Origin: a virus
Reading direction: 5' to 3' (one strand)
DNA length: 28,297 nt
IMG/VR virus record: IMGVR_UViG_3300035682_000149
Span: 1 to 28,297 of that record
Shown here: positions 13,668 to 20,400 of the stretch, piece by piece
How the letters are laid out: each line of letters begins with the position of its first letter
How positions within the stretch are numbered: the first letter of the stretch is position 1
Made by a program: the position numbers and the translations under genes
The notes under the pieces: model-generated
What the model saw: only the letters and a program-made list of their open reading frames with translations
The model's database searches: none
Told to the model about the DNA's origin: nothing

Positions 13668-14026
13668 TGGAACCTCCTTTCCGATACGATGTATTTCGCC
13701 AATTCCCAGACCGGCGGTTTTTCCGAGCATTCGAGCCCGATACATGCGTCAATTCTGAGTGCCTCGCGACCAAGCAGCATGAGTGCGTCATCTGGGCCAT
13801 GAGGATGCCGGCCACATACGTGCCGGAACTCCAATCCATGGGGATCGGCGGCAGCGCGGGCAAATCGCCGCGCATGGACAAGAAGCAGGCTGTGGATGTC
13901 TTCGAGAAATTCGGATACTTCAGCCAACGTCTCTTGGTCCGTCTCAGTGAGTTCCGTCTTGCGAGCAATCTTCGCCACCCGACGTCCAAGATTTCTTGGT
14001 TTGGAATTAGAACGGTTGATTTTCAT
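13664..14026 (-). CDS. Small hypothetical protein (120 aa)
   Basis: The ATG at 14026 (MKINRSNSKPRN) overlaps the end of the DUF669-like gene by 20 bp. A longer start at 14074 is open. The product has a basic N-terminus, a helical stretch LTETDQETLAEVSEFLEDIH and Cys/His positions (CGRHPHG, CIGLEC) that could bind metal but do not form a motif I know. Its stop overlaps the TTG start of the helicase gene, which ties it to the operon. Confidence 0.55.
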   Translation of the reverse strand: MKINRSNSKPRNLGRRVAKIARKTELTETDQETLAEVSEFLEDIHSLLLVHARRFARAAADPHGLEFRHVCGRHPHGPDDALMLLGREALRIDACIGLECSEKPPVWELAKYIVSERRFH

Positions 14027-14420
14027 TACGGCGTGCGGGTTGGGGTTGGGCGGCGGGTTTCGCGGTGCCGACAATCCAGGCGGCCACCTTGTTGTGCTTC
14101 TTGCCGTTGTATTCCTCGACGATGAGCCGGGCGGTTCCGGTGCGGCCGATGACGTGATCGGCGGTGATTTCGACGTCCTGTTCAGGCGTGACCTCCTCGC
14201 CGGTGGCGGCGCGGAAACTGTCGATTTTCCAGAAGGCTGACGGGATGAAGACGAGGTAGTCGTAGAGGTAGTTGCCAGCGGATGTCTTGAGCTTGAGTTC
14301 GATCATGTCGTGGCCGCCTTTACTGGTGGTCTCGATTGCATTGACGACTTCAACTTCGTAGTCGCCCGGTTCGACAAAGTCTGGGCGTTCGCTGGGGATG
14401 GATGCTGTGTATGAGGGCAT
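14007..14420 (-). CDS. DUF669-like phage protein
   Basis: The 137-residue protein begins MPSYTASIPSERPDF and shows EPGDYEVEVVNA, then KGGHDMIELKLKT, FIPSAFWKIDSFRAATGE, HVIGRTGTARLIVEEYNGKK and a Pro/Ala-rich tail. This alternating strand pattern with FWKIDSFRAATG and GRxGxARLxVEEYNGKK matches phage DUF669 proteins found next to Sak/RecA-type recombinases and RecB/Cas4-like nucleases, consistent with a single-strand-binding or recombination-accessory role. The ATG follows an A/C-rich leader with no Shine-Dalgarno. Confidence 0.8.
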   Translation of the reverse strand: MPSYTASIPSERPDFVEPGDYEVEVVNAIETTSKGGHDMIELKLKTSAGNYLYDYLVFIPSAFWKIDSFRAATGEEVTPEQDVEITADHVIGRTGTARLIVEEYNGKKHNKVAAWIVGTAKPAAQPQPARRNENQPF

Positions 14421-14468
14421 GATGTTAGTTCGGTTTGGTTGGTTTGAGATTGGTGAATGGCATAGTGG

Positions 14469-14699
14469 TTATGGATTGGTGGATGGCTCATCGCCCCGCC
14501 CTGAGAGCGGGGTCTTGACGTGGGCTTTCGGCTGGCAGGCATGACGGGCGAGGACGCCACGGGCGGCCTTTTCGGCATCGGCGAGGACCGCGGATGGAAA
14601 CCGCTTCCTGCCCGTCATCCACTCCGCCGCGATCCGCAGGTAATAGGCTCGCGCTGTCGTCTTCCTGAGAATCGGTCTTTGGGATTCTTTGGATCTCAT
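14469..14699 (-). CDS. Small hypothetical protein (76 aa)
   Basis: Coupled to the upstream nuclease gene by an ATGA overlap, which fixes the start. The product is basic and helical (RKTTARAYYLRIAAEWMTGRK, FPSAVLADAEKAARGVLARH) with a Pro-rich tail. It may bind nucleic acid. No family is recognised. Confidence 0.55.
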   Translation of the reverse strand: MRSKESQRPILRKTTARAYYLRIAAEWMTGRKRFPSAVLADAEKAARGVLARHACQPKAHVKTPLSGRGDEPSTNP

Positions 14700-15700
14700 G
14701 ACTTCGGCTTGGTTTTGGATTGCTTGAGGTAGGTCGATGGCGCGGCGTGCTTCACCGACTCCTCGGGAAACGGTTTCTCAGTCGCCATGCGCTGGCTCCA
14801 CAGGTCGCGGAACTTGGAGGCTGATAGATTTCCGTAGGCCGCGAGCACCGGGCCGAAACCCATCGCTGCGATGTGATGGCCGACGGTTTCGCAATCGACG
14901 AACTCGCTGCCTTTGCGCGTGACGAGTTTCCAACCAGGGACCTCGCCGCCGGTCTTGAGTCGCTCGGTGGCAATCTGCTTCGCCCGGTCGCGGAAGTCCT
15001 CGACCACCGCGCAGGCTGCCAGGAATCGTCCGAGCTTTTCCGGGTCGGCGAGCACGGCATCGAAATCGAAGCCGGGTTCCATGACGGTCAGCGTCTCACC
15101 AACCATCGCCAACCGGGCAGGACAGGTATCCGCCTTGGCGCACCAGCCGCAGTATTCACACGGATTCGGCTGCTTCGTGGGATCGTTGAACGATTTGACG
15201 ACCTGATCGACGATGGCATGCGCCTCCTCGTAGGTGAACTTGTGCGTCTCGATCTCGCGCTGGTCGCAGAACAACAGGTGCGCCGTCCACTCGCCGGCAA
15301 AGTGCGCGCCCATCAATCCGAGCGCGTAGGCCGCCATCTGCTCGCGGTAGTTGCGCCGCGCCCCGGTCTTCAGATCGAAGTGGGCGAGCTTGGTCGGCAC
15401 GATGGCATCCGCCGTGCCGGTGAGATTCAGGATCTTCACCCGGCAATCGTCCTCGCGGGCAAGCACCCGCTCGCGGCCGGACATCGCCCGCACCATCGAG
15501 ACCGACCAGGAAACAGCGGCGATCTCGTCAGCAGTCAGCTTGTTGGCGATCACGAACCGTTCTTCGAGTCCGAGCAGTTCGGCGCGGAACGCGGTGTCTA
15601 ACAAGGTGCCGCGCTCGGCAGCGGGGCCGGCCACGGGATTGCTCTCGTAGCATGGGCACATCGCCAGCTTCGGCAGGTTCGATGGACGGAGGGCGCTCAT
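14696..15700 (-). CDS. Cas4/RecB-like PD-(D/E)XK nuclease, probable Fe-S protein
   Basis: The ATG at 15700 overlaps the upstream stop (ATGA) behind GGAGGG. The open extension to 15733 is not used. The 334-residue protein holds C15 and C17 near the N-terminus and a RGTLLD motif near 30. Core active-site motifs are GTAD (D98), HFDLKTG (D109 and K111) and the QMAAY motif (Q121). The segment after residue 180 holds C181, C184, C187 and C193. This matches the Cas4/AddB-type layout of a 4Fe-4S cluster around a PD-(D/E)XK fold (phage-type DUF2800-like). It probably resects ends for the Sak4-like recombinase encoded upstream. Confidence 0.85.
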   Translation of the reverse strand: MSALRPSNLPKLAMCPCYESNPVAGPAAERGTLLDTAFRAELLGLEERFVIANKLTADEIAAVSWSVSMVRAMSGRERVLAREDDCRVKILNLTGTADAIVPTKLAHFDLKTGARRNYREQMAAYALGLMGAHFAGEWTAHLLFCDQREIETHKFTYEEAHAIVDQVVKSFNDPTKQPNPCEYCGWCAKADTCPARLAMVGETLTVMEPGFDFDAVLADPEKLGRFLAACAVVEDFRDRAKQIATERLKTGGEVPGWKLVTRKGSEFVDCETVGHHIAAMGFGPVLAAYGNLSASKFRDLWSQRMATEKPFPEESVKHAAPSTYLKQSKTKPKS

Positions 15701-16758
15701 GGCGTTCCCTCCTTCCGATTGGCGGCGGCCCACTCGTTGACCGTGGCGACGAACCGGTCAGGTTCCGCCAGCATCCGGGCCGCGTAGTCCGGATCCAGGT
15801 TGTCGATGGATTCGAGCGGTCCTTCCTGGGTGTAGCCAAGCTGGCCGCGGGCGACGAGGAAATCGACGACGTTGGCCATGTCCGCCTTGTGCTGGAACGC
15901 GGCGAAGATTCGGTCCGTGAGGGATTCTGCTGGTGCCTGCGCGGTCGGAGCGGGTGAGGCAGCTTGGGCGGCGGCTTCCGTTTTGGCGACGACAGTGCCC
16001 CCCGACACCGTCGCCGCCGCACCGAACACCGGGGCCAGGGCCTCGATGGTGAACGGAAGCTTGTCTGGCAAACCATGACGATTCTTGGCGTCGTAGGCCG
16101 CGCTGTGGTTGGCAAACAGCACACGCTCCTTGCCGCCGACGCCGCGCATCTTGCCGTTGTCCTTTTCCGCGACCTTGGTGACGAAATTGCCGAACAGAAC
16201 CAGATCGGCCCATTCCTTGAGCAAGGGCGCGTTCTGCTTGCTCAGTTTCAGTTCAAAACGGTCATAGCTGCCCGCTTGGTCCGGAGCCTCGAACTTCTTC
16301 ACCGTCGAGTGGGCGAGGAAGACGACGTGCATGCCACGATCCGTCAGGGCATCGAGCGAGGTGAGGAACCGGGCGAACTCTTCGGCGAGGATAACCCAGC
16401 CTTTGCCGTAGCCGAAATCCTCGATGGATTCCTTGTTCGACTTCCGGCACAGGTGCTCGGCCAGGCGCTTCTCAAGCCAGTCCGCGGTGTCGATCACCAG
16501 CGACTTGAACGGGTGATTCGCCTTGGCCAGTTGGGTGACGGCGGCGGTGATTTCCTCCCAAGTGGTCGCCGCATCGAAGCGGGCGACGTCGAGGTGGTGG
16601 GTGCCGCCTTCGGTATCGAGGAAGACGGGTTCCGGTGTTTGGCCGGCGAGCGTCGATTTGCCGACGCCTTCGGGTCCGTAGATGACGACCTTCTGCGGTC
16701 GGGGGATTCGGCCCCGGCGGATGGCCAGGGGATTGGCGGATTTGGTGTTGGTTTGCAT
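15697..16758 (-). CDS. Sak4-like RecA-fold ATPase (phage recombinase family)
   Basis: The first gene of the operon. MQTNTKSANPLAIRRG leads to Walker A GPEGVGKST (K34). LVIDTADWLEK near residue 85 is the Walker B region, and HVVFLAHS near 145 is a sensor-like strand. Its length of 353 residues, and the neighbouring DUF669-like and Cas4-like genes, match phage AAA_24/Sak4 strand-annealing modules. An Ala/Pro-rich linker near residue 260 precedes a C-terminal helical domain. I chose ATG 16758. An in-frame alternative lies at 16782. Transcription comes from the GTGTGAAA operator region. Confidence 0.85.
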   Translation of the reverse strand: MQTNTKSANPLAIRRGRIPRPQKVVIYGPEGVGKSTLAGQTPEPVFLDTEGGTHHLDVARFDAATTWEEITAAVTQLAKANHPFKSLVIDTADWLEKRLAEHLCRKSNKESIEDFGYGKGWVILAEEFARFLTSLDALTDRGMHVVFLAHSTVKKFEAPDQAGSYDRFELKLSKQNAPLLKEWADLVLFGNFVTKVAEKDNGKMRGVGGKERVLFANHSAAYDAKNRHGLPDKLPFTIEALAPVFGAAATVSGGTVVAKTEAAAQAASPAPTAQAPAESLTDRIFAAFQHKADMANVVDFLVARGQLGYTQEGPLESIDNLDPDYAARMLAEPDRFVATVNEWAAANRKEGTP

Positions 16759-16806
16759 CTGGCGAATGCGGCGGGGTGTCAATTGACCGCCGTCGCTTCG
16801 CCTCTG

Positions 16807-16955
16807 TGTGAACGTTCACAACGAGACCGGATTTTTTTCACACATCACACCCCGAGAATCCGCAAACCATTGCAAATCAATGGCAATTGGATTCCTTGCC
16901 GGTGTGGGGCCATGGTGTGAAATTTTCACACATGCCGATTTCGGGGTGTGAAATT
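16807..16955. promoter_or_regulatory. Divergent control region with GTGTGAAA operator cluster
   Basis: Four related sites occur: TGTGAACGTTCACA at 16807 to 16820 (a perfect 14-bp palindrome), TTTCACAC at 16836 to 16843, GTGTGAAATTTTCACAC at 16915 to 16931 (a perfect palindrome with a central base) and GTGTGAAATT at 16946 to 16955. The TCGGGGTGTG word at 16941 to 16950 recurs inverted at 16846 to 16855. The sites lie between the leftward replication operon and the rightward repressor gene. The XRE repressor is the probable ligand. Confidence 0.65.
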
Positions 16956-17036
16956 CCGTCCACCTCGGCAAAAAAATTAGAATTTCTGGCGACAATTCGA
17001 GTTGACGCCCCCGGTCGAGTTAGCAAGTCTGCTTAC

Positions 17037-17402
17037 ATGCTTCAAAAATCGCTTGGAGAACGTCTGGCAGAGCTTCGCCATGAGGCGGGTCTGTCGTTGC
17101 GTGAACTGGGCGAAAAGGTTGGCGCATCCGCCCCTCACGTCCGCGATGTGGAGATCGGAAACCGCCAGCCGTCCGAAGCCCTGGTCGAGAAAATGGCCGC
17201 CGCCTTGGGGACCGATCTCGACGACCTGCTCAAATATTCCACCCGTCCGCCGTCGCGGCAGATGGAGGAACTCATCGAGCAAGACACCCAATACAGCCTC
17301 GCCTTCCGCAAATTCGTCGATGCGGTGCGAGAGAAGAACATCCCGCCGTCCGAGATTCTCGATCTCACGGAGAAACTACCGGACAAAAAAGAAGAACCAT
17401 GA
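17037..17402 (+). CDS. XRE-family repressor (CI-like)
   Basis: The ATG at 17037 begins MLQKSLGERLAELRHEAG, a standard XRE HTH: LSLRELGEKVGASAPHVRDVE forms the recognition helices at about residues 19 to 39, and NRQPSEALVEKMAAALG ends the domain. The C-terminal 50 residues are a helical tail (YSLAFRKFVDAVRE) without a peptidase domain. The gene is coupled to the ImmA-like peptidase by ATGA. The operator cluster directly upstream suggests autoregulation. The upstream open stretch (from 16887) overlaps the operators, so it is not coding. In this arrangement the peptidase would inactivate the repressor. Confidence 0.88.
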   Translation: MLQKSLGERLAELRHEAGLSLRELGEKVGASAPHVRDVEIGNRQPSEALVEKMAAALGTDLDDLLKYSTRPPSRQMEELIEQDTQYSLAFRKFVDAVREKNIPPSEILDLTEKLPDKKEEP

Positions 17403-18112
17403 GCAACGTCAGAAACGCCGCTGGTCCTTTCTGTCGGCGACTTTATCTCCACGAAACCCACATCGAGGACGCCTGTCGCACGGCGCTTTCCGCGGTGGAT
17501 CTCATGCCTTCATCGCCAGGCCCCATCCGTGTCGAACGCTTCATCTTCCTGCGCTTTGGCATCGAAGAGGAATTCGAGTCACTGCCCGAGCACATCATGG
17601 GCTGCGCCAAGTTCACGCGGCAGGGACTCAAGCGCATCATCATCAACCGCCAGCTCGCGGAGCAGGATGACATGGTGAGCAAGTTCCGGGTTCGCTCGAC
17701 TCTGGCGCACGAGGCCGGCCATGGGCTTTTTCACACCGATCTTTTTGTTGAAAAACTCAACGTAGAATCCGCCGGGCAGTTGTTCGGCGAGGAAGCAGGC
17801 ATATTCGATAGCGTAACCAAGGACGGTTTCCTGTGCCGCGCCGAGGGAGGAATGCAGAGCGTGCCCAAGTTCGAATGGTGGGAATATCAGGCGAATCTCG
17901 CCATGGCGGCACTCCTGCTTCCCAAGCACCTGCTGATTGAAGCCGCCCGCGCCGAGCTGCCGCGTGTCCTATCCGGCCCCGGATCATTCGAGGATCGGGT
18001 GGCGGAAGCGGAACGCCAGCTTTCCACACTTTTCACCGTGAGCCGCAGGATGGTTTCAATCCGGCTCGGTCCATGGTGGACCGAACAATCCCGCCAACCC
18101 TCGTTTTTCTAA
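17399..18112 (+). CDS. ImmA/IrrE-family zinc metallopeptidase
   Basis: The 237-residue protein has the gluzincin motif HEAGH (H104, E105, H108) in LAHEAGHGLFH. A downstream WWEYQANLAMAALLLP (E162) supplies the third zinc ligand and the typical E-x2-AN-F/LA motif. In ImmA/IrrE systems such a protease cleaves an XRE repressor to induce a mobile element. Here the gene overlaps the repressor stop (ATGA), which supports the pairing. The C-terminal residues (TVSRRMVSIRLG) form a short HTH-like tail. It might instead be a toxin-antitoxin-like regulator of the unknown genes downstream, since it is followed by them after 17 bp. Confidence 0.88.
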   Translation: MSNVRNAAGPFCRRLYLHETHIEDACRTALSAVDLMPSSPGPIRVERFIFLRFGIEEEFESLPEHIMGCAKFTRQGLKRIIINRQLAEQDDMVSKFRVRSTLAHEAGHGLFHTDLFVEKLNVESAGQLFGEEAGIFDSVTKDGFLCRAEGGMQSVPKFEWWEYQANLAMAALLLPKHLLIEAARAELPRVLSGPGSFEDRVAEAERQLSTLFTVSRRMVSIRLGPWWTEQSRQPSFF

Positions 18113-18129
18113 CTCCCCTCGACGCAGCC

Positions 18130-19287
18130 ATGAGCAAATCCGCATTTAGACGATTCGGCAATCCTGAGTTCCTCCGGGCAATCAAGCCCAAGAACCTCAT
18201 GACTCTCTTGCGGAGATCTGCTCCATTTTTTGAATCGAAGGGCATCAGCCTCAGCGGCGAAGAACTCAGCCAGGAACAGCTCGACCAATTGTCGGCAATC
18301 ATCGTATCGCCACCCTCCGCTTGCCCTGGGGATTTCCTCGCTGCCGTGGACATGCTTGAAATGCTCACTTCGGGCCCGGGCATCGACGAAATCCGCGTGG
18401 TGGTGCCGGAACTTGTTAAAAAGGTCCATGAGGATAAGGATACGGTCGGCGACATCGTGCTCAAAGTCTGGTTCCTCGAAGCGAAAGCGATCCAGCGCAT
18501 CTACACGAAATTCAGTCTCAAGCGGGACCGGACAATGACGTCGTTCCGTCCAACGGAAGGGAAGAAGTCCGTCGAAATGACCCGGGATGTCTGCCATGCA
18601 ATCACCAAGGATCTTGAATTCGGCTGCTCGGACCTCTTCGATATTCCGGTCTGTGAGGTGATGGCATTTCCCGAAGCCACTGGCTACGCGCTGCTCATTC
18701 GCCATGGCGAACGGGTCAAGAGGATCGAGGTCTTTGATGATAACCACAAACGAGACGTCAAAGCACTCCGCCCGGTGAAGCATGACGTTGGATTCTTCGA
18801 TACCCACACCGGCGAACTGCTGATTACCGGTCGCAGCGATGAGGTGAAAAACACGTATCGCCAGGTCTTTTCCAAGCATCTGTTCGGCGACATCAACACG
18901 CTCAAGCCATCGCAACGCTTCACATTGGAGCCACTTCGCACAGGAAGAGAGTGCCTGAGCCGACCAGAGCTGGAAATGATCTCCTCCTCCCGGCTGCGGA
19001 AGCTGATGCTGCGGCGCAAGGGGACTCCGGACATTACGATGCACCATGGCAACGACGTCTATCGCGAGCTTGAAATCCGGGGACACGATTACATGAAGGA
19101 TTTCGATCTGGTGAAAGCCTCATTCTCGATCCACCTCGCATGGGAGCGCCGGGTGCTTGCCCTCATGATCTCCCCCGAGGATGACAAGATTCAGGGCGAC
19201 ATCCACGATCCCAACGTCCGCATGTGGATGGATGCCTGTAAATTCAACCGCTACCACGAGCATGATGCGCTTCTGGCAATGTCTTGA
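18130..19287 (+). CDS. Unrecognised 385-aa protein, first of a pair
   Basis: The ATG at 18130 (MSKSAFRRFGNPEF) lies 17 bp after the peptidase stop, so both are probably on one transcript. The first 100 residues are helical (FLRAIKPKNLMTLLRRSAPFF, LVKKVHEDKDTV). A beta-rich middle contains CEVMAFPEATGYALLIRHGERVKRIEVFDD and GFFDTHTGELLITGR. Near the end the charged HTH-like block LRKLMLRRKG and a HDYMKDFDLVKASFSIHL stretch occur. I do not recognise the family, and I see no nuclease, helicase or ATPase motif. It is one of two long unknown genes between the lysogeny switch and the restriction system. Confidence 0.75.
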   Translation: MSKSAFRRFGNPEFLRAIKPKNLMTLLRRSAPFFESKGISLSGEELSQEQLDQLSAIIVSPPSACPGDFLAAVDMLEMLTSGPGIDEIRVVVPELVKKVHEDKDTVGDIVLKVWFLEAKAIQRIYTKFSLKRDRTMTSFRPTEGKKSVEMTRDVCHAITKDLEFGCSDLFDIPVCEVMAFPEATGYALLIRHGERVKRIEVFDDNHKRDVKALRPVKHDVGFFDTHTGELLITGRSDEVKNTYRQVFSKHLFGDINTLKPSQRFTLEPLRTGRECLSRPELEMISSSRLRKLMLRRKGTPDITMHHGNDVYRELEIRGHDYMKDFDLVKASFSIHLAWERRVLALMISPEDDKIQGDIHDPNVRMWMDACKFNRYHEHDALLAMS

Positions 19288-20374
19288 CCATTTCGGCCGG
19301 CTCGGGGCGGTCCGGGCATCATGGCAGAAGGAACTTGGCGACGAGTTTCCCGAGTGCCAGCCGTTGTTGCGCGCTGCCGACGTGGTTTATTCCATCGAAG
19401 ACCCGGAATGGCCCGGGCATATCCTGGATCTTGAGCCGCAAGACGACGGCAGCTTTCTCGGATTCAGCCAAGAGATCCCATCCCATCGACCACCGCTCGC
19501 CATCAAACGTGAGGAATGCATCCGGATGGTGCCCAACTTGAACGGGATCGCCGATTTCCTCGGAGGAAAACTTGGATTCAAACCTGCCGACCAACCGAAA
19601 TGGAGTCAGGGTGCCGTCCACGAGATCGGGTCTCATGAGGTCCAACCAGGCGAGCAAATTGCCGTCCACTTGTTCGTTCCCAACCTCACCCCCCGAGAGT
19701 CGGCGATCAAGTCCGCGCTCTGCGATGTCGAATCTTCGATCCTGCTTTTGCCCACCAGTGGTGGATTCACTCAGGATGTGATCACGCTCGCCGCGAAGTT
19801 TGACGTTCGAGTCGTTGTGCTCGGTTCAGCCAAGGGACTGGAGAAACTGTCTATCGCCCCGGCACGGATCAAAGTCAGGGGAATCAGCAAAAAGTCGGTG
19901 CCGCCGATGTTTACGCCGAAAGCTGGCTGGAATTGGAAAGACCTGATGCTGTCCATCGAGCTGGAGGGCTTGCGTTGCCGGATACACGACGACGAGCGAA
20001 TCCGGCCATGGTCTGACATGGGCATCAGGTTGCGGCATGGTAGGCACCCAACCCGGCTACTCCAAATCCTAGGCGATCTCGGAAGGGGCAACCGTATGAC
20101 CCAACGGCGCGGCGATGTGAATGACCGCAAAGCGATTTCCGATGTCCGTATCTTCCTGAAAACCTACGTGATGTCCTTGGATGAGGATCCATTCCACGAG
20201 TTCGAAGACGGATGGGGAATCAAATTCACCGTCAACGACAAGATCGGCAGGCGTCAGGTGAAGACCATCGAAGATGATGAAATCGCCGATAATTCCGATG
20301 ATGACTCGCCATTCACTTATCAGGACGATATAGATCCGGCTGAGATGGCCGGGTTTTCATTCCGTAACACTTGA
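19262..20374 (+). CDS. Unrecognised 370-aa protein, second of a pair
   Basis: The start at 19262 (MMRFWQCLDHF) overlaps the previous gene by 26 bp, which implies coupled translation. Three parts are visible. An N-terminal region of about 110 residues includes DVVYSIEDPEWPGHI, CIRMVPNLNGIADFLGGKLGF and few cysteines. A central alpha/beta-like part has SSILLLPTSGGFTQDVI and DVRVVVLGSAKGLEKL. A C-terminal part looks winged-helix-like (RLLQILGDLGRGN then ISDVRIFLKTYV and GWGIKFTV) with a very acidic tail. It reminds me of an unnamed widespread protein class with an N-terminal metal-binding region, but the cysteines are not conserved here, so I do not assign it. A DNA-binding role is possible. Confidence 0.75.
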   Translation: MMRFWQCLDHFGRLGAVRASWQKELGDEFPECQPLLRAADVVYSIEDPEWPGHILDLEPQDDGSFLGFSQEIPSHRPPLAIKREECIRMVPNLNGIADFLGGKLGFKPADQPKWSQGAVHEIGSHEVQPGEQIAVHLFVPNLTPRESAIKSALCDVESSILLLPTSGGFTQDVITLAAKFDVRVVVLGSAKGLEKLSIAPARIKVRGISKKSVPPMFTPKAGWNWKDLMLSIELEGLRCRIHDDERIRPWSDMGIRLRHGRHPTRLLQILGDLGRGNRMTQRRGDVNDRKAISDVRIFLKTYVMSLDEDPFHEFEDGWGIKFTVNDKIGRRQVKTIEDDEIADNSDDDSPFTYQDDIDPAEMAGFSFRNT

Positions 20375-20400
20375 TCCGAAATCTCTACATCACTCACCGC

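Noticed and set aside
15964-16920. Plus-strand ORF of 318 codons opposite the Sak4-like gene
   Set aside because: Opposite a clear Walker A/B ATPase and running into the operator region; no family features.
18109-19086. Minus-strand ORF of 325 codons inside the first unknown gene
   Set aside because: The plus-strand gene is coupled to the peptidase and the next gene; the minus ORF has no start context or neighbour.
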